Notes under the pieces: model-generated
Databases searched by the model: none
What the model was told of the DNA's origin: nothing
The model's input: the letters and a program-made list of their open reading frames with translations, nothing else
Part shown: in pieces, positions 47,101-57,275 of the stretch
How positions within the stretch are numbered: position 1 is the first letter of the stretch
How the letters are laid out: each line of letters opens with the position of its first letter
Assembly (NCBI GenBank): GCA_030433275.1
Contig: JAUILK010000010.1
Location: 1 to 64,000 of the forward strand
Source of the DNA: Gammaproteobacteria bacterium
GTDB taxonomy: Bacteria; Pseudomonadota; Gammaproteobacteria; Nitrococcales; Nitrococcaceae
Length of the DNA stretch: 64,000 nucleotides
Reading direction: 5' to 3'
Position numbers and translations under genes: made by a program

Positions 47101-48713
47101 GCCGCCGCATCGGTTATCCCACTCTATGGTTTATGGCCGGCGGTGCTCTGCTCACCGCCATGCTGTCCACCTTTACCCTGCTACCCGTGGATGAAACCCG
47201 GTATGCCGGTGTCGCCTGGGAGATGTTTCACCGCGGCGAGTTCCTCGTGCCGCTCAACAATGGCGTACCGTATGCGCAAAAACCACCAATGCTGTTCTGG
47301 CTGCTCCACGTCGGCTGGCTGGTACTCGGACCCAGCGATTGGTGGCCACGCCTAGCCACTGGGCTGTGCTCCCTACTCAGCCTTTTCCTCACTATGAACC
47401 TGGCGCGACGGCTGTGGCCACAGCGCGAAACCATCGCCTACCTGGCGCCGACGATCCTGCTCGGGAGCTTGCTTTGGAGTCTGTGGACCCCGCTTGTCAT
47501 GTTCGATGTCCTGCTAGCGGCCTGCGTACTCGTCGCCGTCACCGGAATCGTGACGGCCGGGTGCGACCGAACGCCCAGCGGCTGGCTGTTGGCAGGCCTT
47601 GGTATCGGGTTTGGCGTACTCGCCAAGGGGCCGGTCGTTCTGCTCCATACCCTGCCGCTGGCGCTACTCGCGCCCTATTGGTATCCGCAACGGGACCACT
47701 TCGGTTGGCGAAGTTGGTATACGGGATTGCTCGGGGCACTGGCGATCGGTGCCGCCATTGCACTGGCCTGGGCCGTACCAGCGGCCTTACAGGGCGGAAG
47801 TAGCTACACCCAAACGATCTTCTGGAAACAAAGCGCGGGGCGTTTGGTCGACTCCTTCGCCCACCGCCATCCGTTCTATTGGTATCTGCCATGGTTGCCG
47901 CTGGTGCTTTTCCCTTGGTCGCTGTGGCCACCGGTGTGGCGAGCGCTGGCGAGACTACGCTGTGGCGGCAAATGGCAGACACGGCTGTTGCTTGCATGGC
48001 TGATCCCAACCTTCCTCGGGTTCAGTCTCATCAGCGGCAAACAGGCCCATTATCTGGTGCCACTGCTGCCCGGCTTTGCTTTATTGGCAGGACGCGGTCT
48101 CGTCGGTGAGTTGAGCAGCCTCGGCTGGCGCGACCAGTGGCCTGTTAGTGCGGCATTGCTAATCGTCGCAGGAATCCTGCTCTGGGTTCCGGCACAAAGC
48201 ACCACTTATCATGATCTGCCCGCCTGGGTAGCCGCCGTGTCGCCCTACACAGCGCTATTGACAGCGGTTTGCGCACTGATCAACCTGCTGCCGATGGGTA
48301 GCCTTGAAAAGCAAATACGGCTGCTTGCCATTACCGCAATTGCTCTAGTCAGCGTTTTGCTGCTTGGGATCGGACGCGCGGCCGCACCCTATTACGACCT
48401 CAGCGGCGCGGCGCGGTTCATCGCGACAGCCCAAATCAGCGGCGCGCCCGTGGCCCACGTCGGCAAGTACCACGACCGCTTCCAGTTTCTCGGCCGGCTG
48501 ACCCGACCGCTCAGCGTACTCAGTTCCAACAGGGTTTTGGCCTGGACACAAACCCACCCAAACGGGTTTGTGGTGGCCTATTTCGAGCAACGGCCAACTG
48601 CGATCGGTGCAATGGCCCCACACTACGTCCAGCGCTATCGGCGCGAATGGCTGACCATTTGGCCGGCTGCGACGCTAATAAAGCACGCAGAACTCATTGC
48701 CGAAATGGACTAG
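47097..48713 (+). CDS. ArnT/PMT-family lipid-linked sugar glycosyltransferase
   Basis: The 538-residue multi-pass membrane enzyme is of the GT-C fold. It begins with a membrane helix followed by the acidic loop LLPVDETRYAGVAWEM and the conserved PYAQKPPMLFWLLH, both typical of ArnT and protein O-mannosyltransferases. About ten further hydrophobic helices and a short C-terminal soluble part follow. It would take a sugar from a polyprenyl carrier outside the membrane and transfer it to lipid A or another acceptor. ATG 47097 overlaps the LAB_N stop by 4 bases; the longer frame to 46881 is antisense-like filler. Confidence 0.88.
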   Translation: MSRRIGYPTLWFMAGGALLTAMLSTFTLLPVDETRYAGVAWEMFHRGEFLVPLNNGVPYAQKPPMLFWLLHVGWLVLGPSDWWPRLATGLCSLLSLFLTMNLARRLWPQRETIAYLAPTILLGSLLWSLWTPLVMFDVLLAACVLVAVTGIVTAGCDRTPSGWLLAGLGIGFGVLAKGPVVLLHTLPLALLAPYWYPQRDHFGWRSWYTGLLGALAIGAAIALAWAVPAALQGGSSYTQTIFWKQSAGRLVDSFAHRHPFYWYLPWLPLVLFPWSLWPPVWRALARLRCGGKWQTRLLLAWLIPTFLGFSLISGKQAHYLVPLLPGFALLAGRGLVGELSSLGWRDQWPVSAALLIVAGILLWVPAQSTTYHDLPAWVAAVSPYTALLTAVCALINLLPMGSLEKQIRLLAITAIALVSVLLLGIGRAAAPYYDLSGAARFIATAQISGAPVAHVGKYHDRFQFLGRLTRPLSVLSSNRVLAWTQTHPNGFVVAYFEQRPTAIGAMAPHYVQRYRREWLTIWPAATLIKHAELIAEMD

Positions 48714-48759
48714 AGGCCTCCTCATCCACGGGCGAAGCCAAAAGGCGCCTACTTGAAAC

Positions 48760-48999
48760 TCAGCCACCGGCCATATGGAGGACTACACGAACGACTGTAA
48801 CGATCGTCAGAATAAAAAGAATCGTACCGACGACACCGGCGATAATAAAATGAATAGGACGACCATGAGAAAAATCACGTTGCCGTGCCGTCTCCGACTG
48901 CACGCCAAAACCCGCCGCGGCGGTACTCTTGATCACCTGCCACGTAGTAACCTTCGCTTGATCAGCTGGAGCAGCTTGCTTCTGGGTATCCGCACTCAT
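48760..48999 (-). CDS. Small DUF2970 membrane protein
   Basis: The 79-residue protein has a polar N-terminus, a central WQVIKSTAAAGFGVQSE block, RDFSHGRPIHFIIAG and one C-terminal helix (GVVGTILFILTIVTVVRVVL), matching DUF2970. ATG 48999 follows GAGGAGAG. Convergent with the ArnT-like gene. Function unknown. Confidence 0.82.
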   Translation of the reverse strand: MSADTQKQAAPADQAKVTTWQVIKSTAAAGFGVQSETARQRDFSHGRPIHFIIAGVVGTILFILTIVTVVRVVLHMAGG

Positions 49000-49143
49000 T
49001 AAACTCTCCTCATACGTTCGTTTCATTTAAAAAAAATACTAGTATAGCGTTTTTGAAGAGTCCAGCTATTTGCCGAACTCGGTCGACGCCTGCCATCACC
49101 ACCGCCCCGAAAACCCACCCTGCCTGATCCCATGCGGCTTAGA

Positions 49144-50496
49144 CTAGCGCAACGCCCTCGCCGGGGCCTCGGACTCGCGTACCTGTGCGAGCAGCACGAC
49201 GCCGGCAATGAAGAGCAAGATCAGCGCCAGCATTGAATAGCGTGGATTACCAAACCACACTCCGAACAATCCAAACAGCGGTGGACCAACGAGTACGGCG
49301 AATTTACCCATGAGATTATAGAAACCGAAAAACTCTCCCGCTGCGTCGGCCGGGATAAGGCGTGCATAGAACGAGCGGCTCAGCGCCTGAACACCTCCTT
49401 GAACCAGACCTATCAATACGGCAATAGAAAAAAATTCCCAAGGCTCGCGAATCAACGCACCCCACAGGCACACTCCGACGTAAATACCCAACCCGAGATA
49501 GATTCCGCGCCGGGGACCAATGCGCTGCCCATACCAACCAAACAGGATCGCCGCGGGAAATCCAACAAATTGGGTGATGAGCAGCGCCACGATAAGCTCA
49601 TTTTGTGCAAAGCCGAGCGATCGGCCGTAGGCCACCGCCATCCGGATCACGGTGCCGACCGCATCAATATAGAGCCAGTAGGCAAGCAAAAAAATTCCAA
49701 TCACCCGAAAGGTACGTAGGTGATGAATGGTCTCGACAAGCTGAGCAAACCCACGAGCCCACATCCGCCGACGCCCACGTGCACCCAGGCTCGGCTCTCG
49801 AACGAAAAGAATCAGCGGTATCGAGAAAGCTCCCCACCACAGAGCCGTGACGAGAAAAGCCGTCGTAGCCGCTGCCGTGGCATCGGTAAAGCCGAGTGCT
49901 TGCGGGTTCAAAGCGGCCAGCACGCAGCCGAGGTAAAGCAGTCCGCCCCCCAAATAACCCATGGCGAAACCCAACCCTGAAACAAAATGCCAGCGATCGG
50001 GGGGAGCAACCACAAGCAATAGCGCATCGTAGAACACATTCGCTCCCGCGAAACCGATCATGGCGCAAACATAAAGGCTCGCGGCCGGCAACCAGGCACC
50101 TCCGGGTACTGAACTCAGCAAGCCGGTTGCAAATACTCCCAGAACCATGAAGACGACCAAAAAGCGTTTTTTGGCCCCGGCGCGATCCGCCACGGCACCA
50201 AGCACCGGCGCGAGTAAGGCGACGCCTAGGCCGGCCACGGCATTAATCCATCCCAAACGAAGGTTGGACTCGGCCCCACTGAGCCCAATGCTCCAAAAAT
50301 CTTGGAACAGCAACGGAAAAAAACCGGCCAGCACCACGGTCGCAAACGCAGAGTTGGCCCAATCGTAAAGCGCCCACCCCCACACCGCTCGCGACCACAG
50401 TGAAAATCCACGTATCGACTGCAGGAAAGGCACGGTATCACCCAGGACATCTGGTCTACCCTGGGCCTGCATACCCGGCGGGTTCTCATGTGCCAT
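49144..50496 (-). CDS. MFS transporter, UMF1 (Atg22-like) family
   Basis: The 450-residue protein has about twelve helices. The early ALYDWANSAFATVVLAGFFP block is diagnostic of the UMF1 family, and GYLGGGLLYLG and QGGVQALSRSFYARLIP follow later. Substrate unknown; relatives include vacuolar amino-acid exporters in fungi. ATG 50496 overlaps rimI by 11 bases; an upstream start at 50550 is possible. It is the third gene of a udg-rimI-umf1 line. Confidence 0.88.
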   Translation of the reverse strand: MAHENPPGMQAQGRPDVLGDTVPFLQSIRGFSLWSRAVWGWALYDWANSAFATVVLAGFFPLLFQDFWSIGLSGAESNLRLGWINAVAGLGVALLAPVLGAVADRAGAKKRFLVVFMVLGVFATGLLSSVPGGAWLPAASLYVCAMIGFAGANVFYDALLLVVAPPDRWHFVSGLGFAMGYLGGGLLYLGCVLAALNPQALGFTDATAAATTAFLVTALWWGAFSIPLILFVREPSLGARGRRRMWARGFAQLVETIHHLRTFRVIGIFLLAYWLYIDAVGTVIRMAVAYGRSLGFAQNELIVALLITQFVGFPAAILFGWYGQRIGPRRGIYLGLGIYVGVCLWGALIREPWEFFSIAVLIGLVQGGVQALSRSFYARLIPADAAGEFFGFYNLMGKFAVLVGPPLFGLFGVWFGNPRYSMLALILLFIAGVVLLAQVRESEAPARALR

Positions 50497-50986
50497 GGCC
50501 TGATTCAACCCGTGGCGGCGTTGCAAAATCGAGCCGTAAAACGAGGGCATCTTCTCGCCCCTCTCGGCTCGGATAGTAGTTCCGCCGTCGCCCTATGATA
50601 CGAAATCCGACGCTGCGGTAGAGATGCAACGCCGCGGCGTTGGACGGGCGCACCTCCAAGAATAGCGCCTGAGCGCCAAACCGAACGGACTGACGCAACG
50701 TGCGTTGCAAGAGGTTTCTGCCAAACCCGCGGCTCTGCCATTGCGGGCCAACCGCGATATTGAGTATGTGAGCTTCGCCAGCACCATAACGCAGCACGAC
50801 ATATCCCACGATCCGGCTGGCGAATACGTGCACGCAACAATCATAGCCCACGCGCAAGCAGTCTCTGAATATACCGCGAGTCCAGGGAAACTCGTAGGCA
50901 GCCAACTCAATGGCGATGATTTCGTCGAGGTCGGCCGCGCGCATCGGCCGGATGGGGGTGAAAAATTCGCAGGGCTCAGCGCTCAT
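50486..50986 (-). CDS. rimI: [Ribosomal protein S18]-alanine N-acetyltransferase
   Basis: The 166-residue GNAT acetyltransferase begins IRPMRAADLDEIIAIELAAY and has the acetyl-CoA loop QSRGFGRNLLQ and LEVRPSNAAALHLYRSVGF. These are typical of RimI, which acetylates the N-terminal Ala of S18. Its ATG overlaps the stop of the uracil-DNA glycosylase gene (ATGA). Confidence 0.9.
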   Translation of the reverse strand: MSAEPCEFFTPIRPMRAADLDEIIAIELAAYEFPWTRGIFRDCLRVGYDCCVHVFASRIVGYVVLRYGAGEAHILNIAVGPQWQSRGFGRNLLQRTLRQSVRFGAQALFLEVRPSNAAALHLYRSVGFRIIGRRRNYYPSREGREDALVLRLDFATPPRVESGHGT

Positions 50987-51789
50987 GGCGCGACTCCCAT
51001 GGGCGGACTTGCATCGCGCAAACGCTGCCGGACATGCTTGAGATCCTGCCAGGCGTTACGCTTGTCCGCGGGGCTGCGCAGCAAATAAGCTGGATGATAG
51101 GTAACCCGCAACAGTGTTGCCTGTGGACCGTAATGGTGCCACGCGCCACGCAGTCGTCCCAGTGACTGGGTGCTCTTGAGCAAACACTGTGCCGCAACCC
51201 GGCCTAGGGCGAGGATTAAGCTGGGCGAAATCAACTCCAGTTGCCGTCGCAGATAGGGCTCACACGCCGCGACCTCTTCCGGCCGTGGATCCCGGTTGTT
51301 CGGAGGCCTTGATTTCAACACATTAGTGATATAGACCGTCTCGCGCGAGAGGTCGATCGCACGCAGCATCTCATCGAGCAGTTTGCCCGCGCGCCCGACG
51401 AAAGGTTCACCGCGGAGATCCTCCTGAGCCCCGGGTGCTTCGCCGATCAATACCAATTGCGCCTGCCGATCGCCGATGCCGAAGACCGCCTGGGTTCGCG
51501 TCTCATGCAGGGAGCAACGCTCGCACTGCTCTACCCGCTCGCGCAAAGCCTCCCAGTTCAAACTCGCAATTTCGGCCTGCTCCGTCAACGGCCGCTCTTG
51601 TTGTTGTATATCGGCCGCATCTTCAGCCGTGGCGCCTAGCTGCACCGGCCGCTCGACCGACGCCCGACCGGCCGTGTTTTCCACAGGCGCTTGCCTGGTC
51701 ACTTCGCATTGTCGTCGAACCCACACATCAATACCCAGACGCTCAAGATACTGCAGCTGAAATAAACCATTGTGCGTCTTCATGAACAT
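50983..51789 (-). CDS. Family 4 uracil-DNA glycosylase
   Basis: The 268-residue protein has a variable N-terminal tail (about 1-85) and a family-4 UDG core: CERCSLHETR (first Fe-S cysteines), GEAPGAQEDLRGEPFVGRAG (uracil pocket), NVLKSRPPNNRDP, ACEPYLRRQLELI and VTYHPAYLLR. It removes uracil from DNA and carries a [4Fe-4S] cluster. Position next to rimI is common in proteobacteria. M1 or M3 could be the start. Confidence 0.92.
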   Translation of the reverse strand: MFMKTHNGLFQLQYLERLGIDVWVRRQCEVTRQAPVENTAGRASVERPVQLGATAEDAADIQQQERPLTEQAEIASLNWEALRERVEQCERCSLHETRTQAVFGIGDRQAQLVLIGEAPGAQEDLRGEPFVGRAGKLLDEMLRAIDLSRETVYITNVLKSRPPNNRDPRPEEVAACEPYLRRQLELISPSLILALGRVAAQCLLKSTQSLGRLRGAWHHYGPQATLLRVTYHPAYLLRSPADKRNAWQDLKHVRQRLRDASPPMGVAP

Positions 51790-51922
51790 ACTTCGCGGCT
51801 AACCGCAACCCTCGACGTTACCGAATCTTCGAACTGAACTCGCCTTTACAGTAACTCTAGCTGCTTTGCTCCGCCGCGGTGACTCGTCCCGCAGGTCAAT
51901 ACAATCGACCTGCCCCCTACTC

Positions 51923-51945
51923 CCCTCTCAAACCAGTTGAGAGGG
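51923..51945. terminator. Hairpin after leuA
   Basis: CCCTCTCAA (51923-51931) and TTGAGAGGG (51937-51945) pair perfectly around ACCAG. It lies 27 bases past the leuA stop in the direction of leuA transcription and before the uracil-DNA glycosylase gene. It is followed by a G-rich run on that strand rather than T. Confidence 0.6.
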
Positions 51946-51971
51946 CCGATCGAGCTCGCCAACAACCCGCC

Positions 51972-53522
51972 TTAAGGCAGCGCGATTTGCGGATGAGTCC
52001 GCCGATCGGCCTGTTCCAATTTATTGAGCGCGTTGATGTAGGCTTTTGCCGAGGCAACCACGATGTCGGTATCCGAACCCTGACCATTGACGATCCGCCC
52101 GGCCTTGTCCAGCCGCACCGTTACCTCTCCCTGAGCATCACTGCCAGTCGTAATATTGTTCACGGAGTACAGCAGCAACTCCGTACCGCTTTGAACGACA
52201 CTGTCGATCGCCTTGAAAGCAGCGTCCACCGGCCCATCCCCGCTCGAACTGGCCCGGCGCTCTTCCTCACCTAACACAAGAATGATCTCTGCGAACGGGC
52301 GCTCTCCCGTTTCCGAACAACACCGGAAAGAAATTAACCGGATGCGCTCGTTGATCAATGCGGCACTCGCCTCGCTTGCAAGTGCTTGTAGATCTTCGTC
52401 GAATATCTCGTGCTTTTTATCGGCGAGATCCTTGAACCGAGCGAAGGCCTCGTTGAGCTGCGCTTCGGTAGAAAAACCAATCCCCAGAGCTTGGCAGCGG
52501 CTCCGAAAGGCGTTACGACCGCTGTGTTTGCCCAACACCATGCGGTTGGCTCCCCAACCGACCTCCTCGGCACGCATGATCTCGTAGGTTTCACGCATCT
52601 TGAGCACACCGTCCTGGTGGATACCCGACTCATGGGCAAAAGCATTGGCGCCAACAATGGCCTTGTTGGGCTGGACCGTAAAACCGGTAATATTGGCTAC
52701 CAACTTCGAGGTCGGCACGATCTCTTGTGCGTTAATGCCCGTATCGCACGGAAAAAAATCCCGCCGCGTGCGCACGGCCATTACGAGCTCCTCCAAAGCC
52801 GCATTGCCCGCTCGTTCACCCAACCCGTTGATCGTACATTCCACTTGACGAGCTCCGCTCATGACAGCAGCCAGCGAGTTTGCCACTGCCAAACCGAGAT
52901 CGTTATGGCAGTGCACCGACCAAGTGGCCTGGTCCGAGTTCGGCACGCGTGCTCGCAAATCCGCGATCAACGCTCCAAACTGCTCGGGAACGCTGTATCC
53001 CACGGTATCGGGTATATTAACCGTCGTGGCCCCTGCCTTGATCACCGCCTCCAGCACTTGGCAGAGAAAATCCGGCTCCGAGCGTGCAGCATCCTCAGGC
53101 GAGAATTCGACGTCATCGCAATAGCGTCGGGCATGCCGAACCGCCCAAACAGCCTGCTCTAACACCGCTTGCGGCTCCATCTTGAGCTTCATCTGCATAT
53201 GGATCGGTGAGGTGGCAAGGAAGGTGTGAATGCGCCCGGCCGCCGCCGGCTCGATTGCTGCTGCGGCCCGGTCGATGTCCGCCTCGCGCGCCCGGGCGAG
53301 TGCGCAAACCCGGCTTTCTCGAACACACCCCGCCACCGCTCGCACGGCCTCATAGTCGCCACTGCTCGCAGCTGGAAAGCCGGCTTCGATCACATTGACC
53401 CGCATCCGCTCCAGCGCTTTGGCGATGCGCAGTTTCTCCTCTCTGGTCATGGAAGCCCCGGGGCTTTGTTCGCCATCGCGAAGGGTGGTGTCAAATATGA
53501 TAAGACGTTCGGCCTGGTTCAT
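51972..53522 (-). CDS. leuA: 2-isopropylmalate synthase
   Basis: The 516-residue enzyme makes the first committed step of leucine synthesis. The catalytic domain has [34 protein letters not shown] (metal-binding His pair) and [15 protein letters not shown]; the C-terminal part (about 390-505) is the LeuA dimer domain that binds leucine for feedback inhibition. It is separated from pssA by 320 bases holding a Leu-codon-rich ORF. Confidence 0.97.
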   Translation of the reverse strand: MNQAERLIIFDTTLRDGEQSPGASMTREEKLRIAKALERMRVNVIEAGFPAASSGDYEAVRAVAGCVRESRVCALARAREADIDRAAAAIEPAAAGRIHTFLATSPIHMQMKLKMEPQAVLEQAVWAVRHARRYCDDVEFSPEDAARSEPDFLCQVLEAVIKAGATTVNIPDTVGYSVPEQFGALIADLRARVPNSDQATWSVHCHNDLGLAVANSLAAVMSGARQVECTINGLGERAGNAALEELVMAVRTRRDFFPCDTGINAQEIVPTSKLVANITGFTVQPNKAIVGANAFAHESGIHQDGVLKMRETYEIMRAEEVGWGANRMVLGKHSGRNAFRSRCQALGIGFSTEAQLNEAFARFKDLADKKHEIFDEDLQALASEASAALINERIRLISFRCCSETGERPFAEIILVLGEEERRASSSGDGPVDAAFKAIDSVVQSGTELLLYSVNNITTGSDAQGEVTVRLDKAGRIVNGQGSDTDIVVASAKAYINALNKLEQADRRTHPQIALP

Positions 53523-53576
53523 GCTTAGGCTCCGCTTGGTTATCCCATAGATGCCAATCCGCTGACCCCACCGAAC

Positions 53577-53756
53577 TCATGGGAGCCGATTTGGGCGCGG
53601 TTTCGAACAGCGGGTGATCGTGAGCGGGAGAGTTGCTACCTTAAGGCAACCGCCGTCGCAGCCGCTACGAATCGGCGCAGATAGCAATAGACGAAGACGC
53701 CCGGGACAACTCCATAGTAGTAGCGCCGGAGCAGTGGGTGAGGAGCAGCCCATCAT
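53577..53756 (-). promoter_or_regulatory. Leu-codon-rich ORF upstream of leuA, possible leader
   Basis: A 59-codon frame starting ATG ATG at 53756 has CTA CTA CTA at codons 12-14 and then CTT, CTA, TTG, CTA within the next dozen codons, ending 54 bases before leuA. Runs of rare Leu codons ahead of leu genes are the mark of attenuation leader peptides (leuL). Against it: the ORF is long for a leader, its ribosome-binding site is weak, and no clear terminator/antiterminator pair was traced. The 320-base region holds no other gene. Confidence 0.3.
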
Positions 53757-53842
53757 TAAGATTCACACTGCACCACCCGCCCGGTGGGCCCCCAAATTCA
53801 GATATTAACTATATAACGCCCATTCGCGACTGGACAACCCAT

Positions 53843-54643
53843 TTACTTCCCCGACGGAGGACGCTCAGCGACGGCGCGAATGCGCCGACGGCGGCGTTGC
53901 ACCACGGTCAGCACCGGACCAGAGCCCATATATACAAGCGCCACCAAAAACAGCACCAGCGGAGGATGCACCGAGGTCACCGCGAGCACTAGAACCAGCA
54001 ACACCATGGCAATAAACGGGACTCGATAGCGAAAATCAATCTCTTTAAAGCTGTAATAGCGGGCGTTACTTACCATCAGAATCCCGGCCAACACCGTCAA
54101 CACCAAAGCGGGAAGACCAACACCAACGCCGCCCATATCCAGCCGATTGCCCGCCCAGACCATGCCGGCGACTACAGCGGCGGCCGAAGGGCTAGGGAGC
54201 CCCTGGAAATAGCGCTTGTCGGCTACCCCGGCCTGGGTGTTAAAGCGCGCCAAACGCAAGCCGGCGCAGGCCGCATAAATGAACGCTCCCAACCAACCCA
54301 ACTTACCCCATAGGGGACCCCATGCGGCGAGATCCGCCAGCGCCCACTGATATATCACCAGCGCCGGCGCCACCCCAAAGGAAACCATATCGGCGATGCT
54401 ATCGTATTGCATCCCGAAAGCGCTTTGAGTATTGGTCAACCGGGCCACGCGACCATCGAGTCCATCCATCACCATGGCGATCAGCACACCGATAGCAGCG
54501 CTTTGGAACGCATCGTTAATCGCCGCAACCATCGCGTAAAAACCAAAAAACAAGGCCGTTGTGGTCAAAAGGTTAGGCAATAGATAGATGCCGCGGCGCT
54601 GCCGAACAACCCTGCCATTGTGGCTGTCGTTGGGTTCACTCAT
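53843..54643 (-). CDS. pssA: CDP-diacylglycerol-serine O-phosphatidyltransferase
   Basis: The 266-residue membrane enzyme is of the CDP-alcohol phosphatidyltransferase family. The catalytic motif is clear (DGLDGRVARL, then G...D...D in FGMQYDSIAD), and about seven hydrophobic helices follow. It makes phosphatidylserine, the precursor of phosphatidylethanolamine. Its place between ilvC and leuA is common in proteobacteria of this type. Confidence 0.93.
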   Translation of the reverse strand: MSEPNDSHNGRVVRQRRGIYLLPNLLTTTALFFGFYAMVAAINDAFQSAAIGVLIAMVMDGLDGRVARLTNTQSAFGMQYDSIADMVSFGVAPALVIYQWALADLAAWGPLWGKLGWLGAFIYAACAGLRLARFNTQAGVADKRYFQGLPSPSAAAVVAGMVWAGNRLDMGGVGVGLPALVLTVLAGILMVSNARYYSFKEIDFRYRVPFIAMVLLVLVLAVTSVHPPLVLFLVALVYMGSGPVLTVVQRRRRRIRAVAERPPSGK

Positions 54644-54745
54644 GGAAGCACGGGCAGGTGTGGCATCGGTTCAACCGTCGGTTGCGGCGCTACATTGCCT
54701 CAAGTGTAGGGCCATAGACGGCCGGCGAGCGCGCGGGGGCAGCGC

Positions 54746-54775
54746 GGCGCCGACCAGCCGCAGCGGGTCGGCGCC
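54746..54775. terminator. Hairpin between ilvC and pssA
   Basis: GGCGCCGACC (54746-54755) and GGTCGGCGCC (54766-54775) are perfect 10-base arms around a 10-base loop, in the 245-base gap after ilvC. It may end or attenuate transcription from ilvHC into pssA. Confidence 0.5.
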
Positions 54776-54888
54776 ACGCCGATGACAAGACGGGTAGCTA
54801 CCCCAATGGGGCGCCGCAGCAACCTGCCGATAACGATACGGTATCGCGATCGGCTGGCCAATGCGGAGCAATGTGCGCTGCACAAAAA

Positions 54889-55953
<1,065 letters not shown>

Positions 55954-56448
55954 TCAAAGCCGCATTTGCTTGTCACCTCGCGCAATACCGATCACGCCGG
56001 AGCGCACGACTTCAAGCGGCGTCCGCCGTTCGATCACCTCGAGGAAGGCATCCAGCTTACTGCTGGTACCGGTGAGCTCGATGGTGTAGCTCTTGCTGGT
56101 GACATCAAGTATGCGTCCGCGGAAAATATCCGCCAGACGCTTGTATTCTTGGCGAGCCTCTGCCGTGACGGCCTGCACCTTTACCAGCATAATCTCTCGC
56201 TCGATGTGCTCGGCCTCGGTGATGTCCAGCACTTTGACCACATCCAGCAGCTTGTTCAACTGCTTGATGATCTGCTCGATGATGCGGTCATCACCAAAGG
56301 TCACCAGCGTCATGCGCGAGAGCGTAGGGTCATCCGTAGGGGCAACCGTAAGGCACTCGATATTGTAACCACGGGTAGTGAACAAACCGGCGATCCGCGA
56401 TAGAGCGCCGAACTCGTTCTCCACGAGAATGGAGATAATATGCCGCAT
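55954..56448 (-). CDS. ilvH: Acetolactate synthase regulatory (small) subunit
   Basis: The 164-residue protein has an N-terminal ACT domain (ISILVENEFGALSRIAGLF, RGYNIECLTVAPT) that binds valine and a C-terminal domain (VEVIERRTPLEVVRSGVIGI). It activates and confers feedback control on the catalytic subunit IlvI/IlvB. The catalytic gene normally lies directly upstream but is absent; instead a divergent DUF4124 gene begins 254 bases away. Confidence 0.96.
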   Translation of the reverse strand: MRHIISILVENEFGALSRIAGLFTTRGYNIECLTVAPTDDPTLSRMTLVTFGDDRIIEQIIKQLNKLLDVVKVLDITEAEHIEREIMLVKVQAVTAEARQEYKRLADIFRGRILDVTSKSYTIELTGTSSKLDAFLEVIERRTPLEVVRSGVIGIARGDKQMRL

Positions 56449-56701
56449 TGGCCCCCTACCCAGGTTACGGGCCCGATACTGGAACGCGAACCGACGCGAC
56501 GTCCCGGGCCTACGCGGGATGCTTGAAATGGTCCGCCAGATAATTCAGTGAACGTTGAATTGTATTGGGTACGAGGAAGCGCATCAAGCGCCAAGCAAGT
56601 ATCGGTGGAAAACCGCCGTTCGTCGGCCATCTAATACCTGCCCTTTTGGGTATGCTTCATACTCCTTCCTGCATACCACTCTATTTCAAGGAGAGGCACG
56701 C

Positions 56702-57175
56702 ATGCAGCGAATCGTATGGATTGCGACCGTATTGGCCGTACTGACGGTTTCAACCGCTATGGCGGAAAAAATCTTCAAATGGCGTGACTCTCAGGGACAA
56801 ATCCATTACGGCGAACTCCCGTCCGCGGGGCAATCTGCGCAAACCCTCGACATCCAAACACCGCCCGAACATACGGCGCCGCGCCAGCCTACAACCCTAC
56901 CAGGAACACCGCTGAGCTCCGACGACCAGAAAACTGCGGCCCAGCTGAACGAAAGCGACCAGCACGCCCAGCAAAATGCCGGCAAGCGACAACCGCCGCA
57001 CCCCTCGTGCTCGACCGCGCGACAAAATCTAGTTTATCTTCAAGCCGGTGGCAGCAATCGCCGATTCCGCGATACTTCCGGGAAAGTGGTGCGCTATACG
57101 CAAGCGCAGCGGGAGGCGAAAATCGCCGCCACCAAGCATTACCTTGAGAAGTACTGCTCACCGAATAACCCTTAA
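56702..57175 (+). CDS. Exported DUF4124-domain protein
   Basis: The 157-residue protein has a signal peptide (about 1-22, ending STAMAE) and an N-terminal DUF4124 motif (IFKWRDSQGQIHYGELP). A Gln/Thr/Pro-rich linker follows, and two C-terminal cysteines (SCSTARQNL, YLEKYCS) may pair. Function unknown; periplasmic. GGAGAGG precedes ATG 56702. It lies between ilvH (divergent) and proS (same strand). Confidence 0.85.
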   Translation: MQRIVWIATVLAVLTVSTAMAEKIFKWRDSQGQIHYGELPSAGQSAQTLDIQTPPEHTAPRQPTTLPGTPLSSDDQKTAAQLNESDQHAQQNAGKRQPPHPSCSTARQNLVYLQAGGSNRRFRDTSGKVVRYTQAQREAKIAATKHYLEKYCSPNNP

Positions 57176-57275
57176 GGTTGAGCGGTTGCCGTCGATTCCG
57201 TACACGGCATGAGATACCCTTTAGAACGCTTGGTATGCAAATCCCGGCCGTGGCTTGCGGAGACAATTAACAGCT

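Noticed and set aside
52410-53162. Plus-strand ORF of 250 codons over leuA
   Set aside because: Antisense shadow of leuA.
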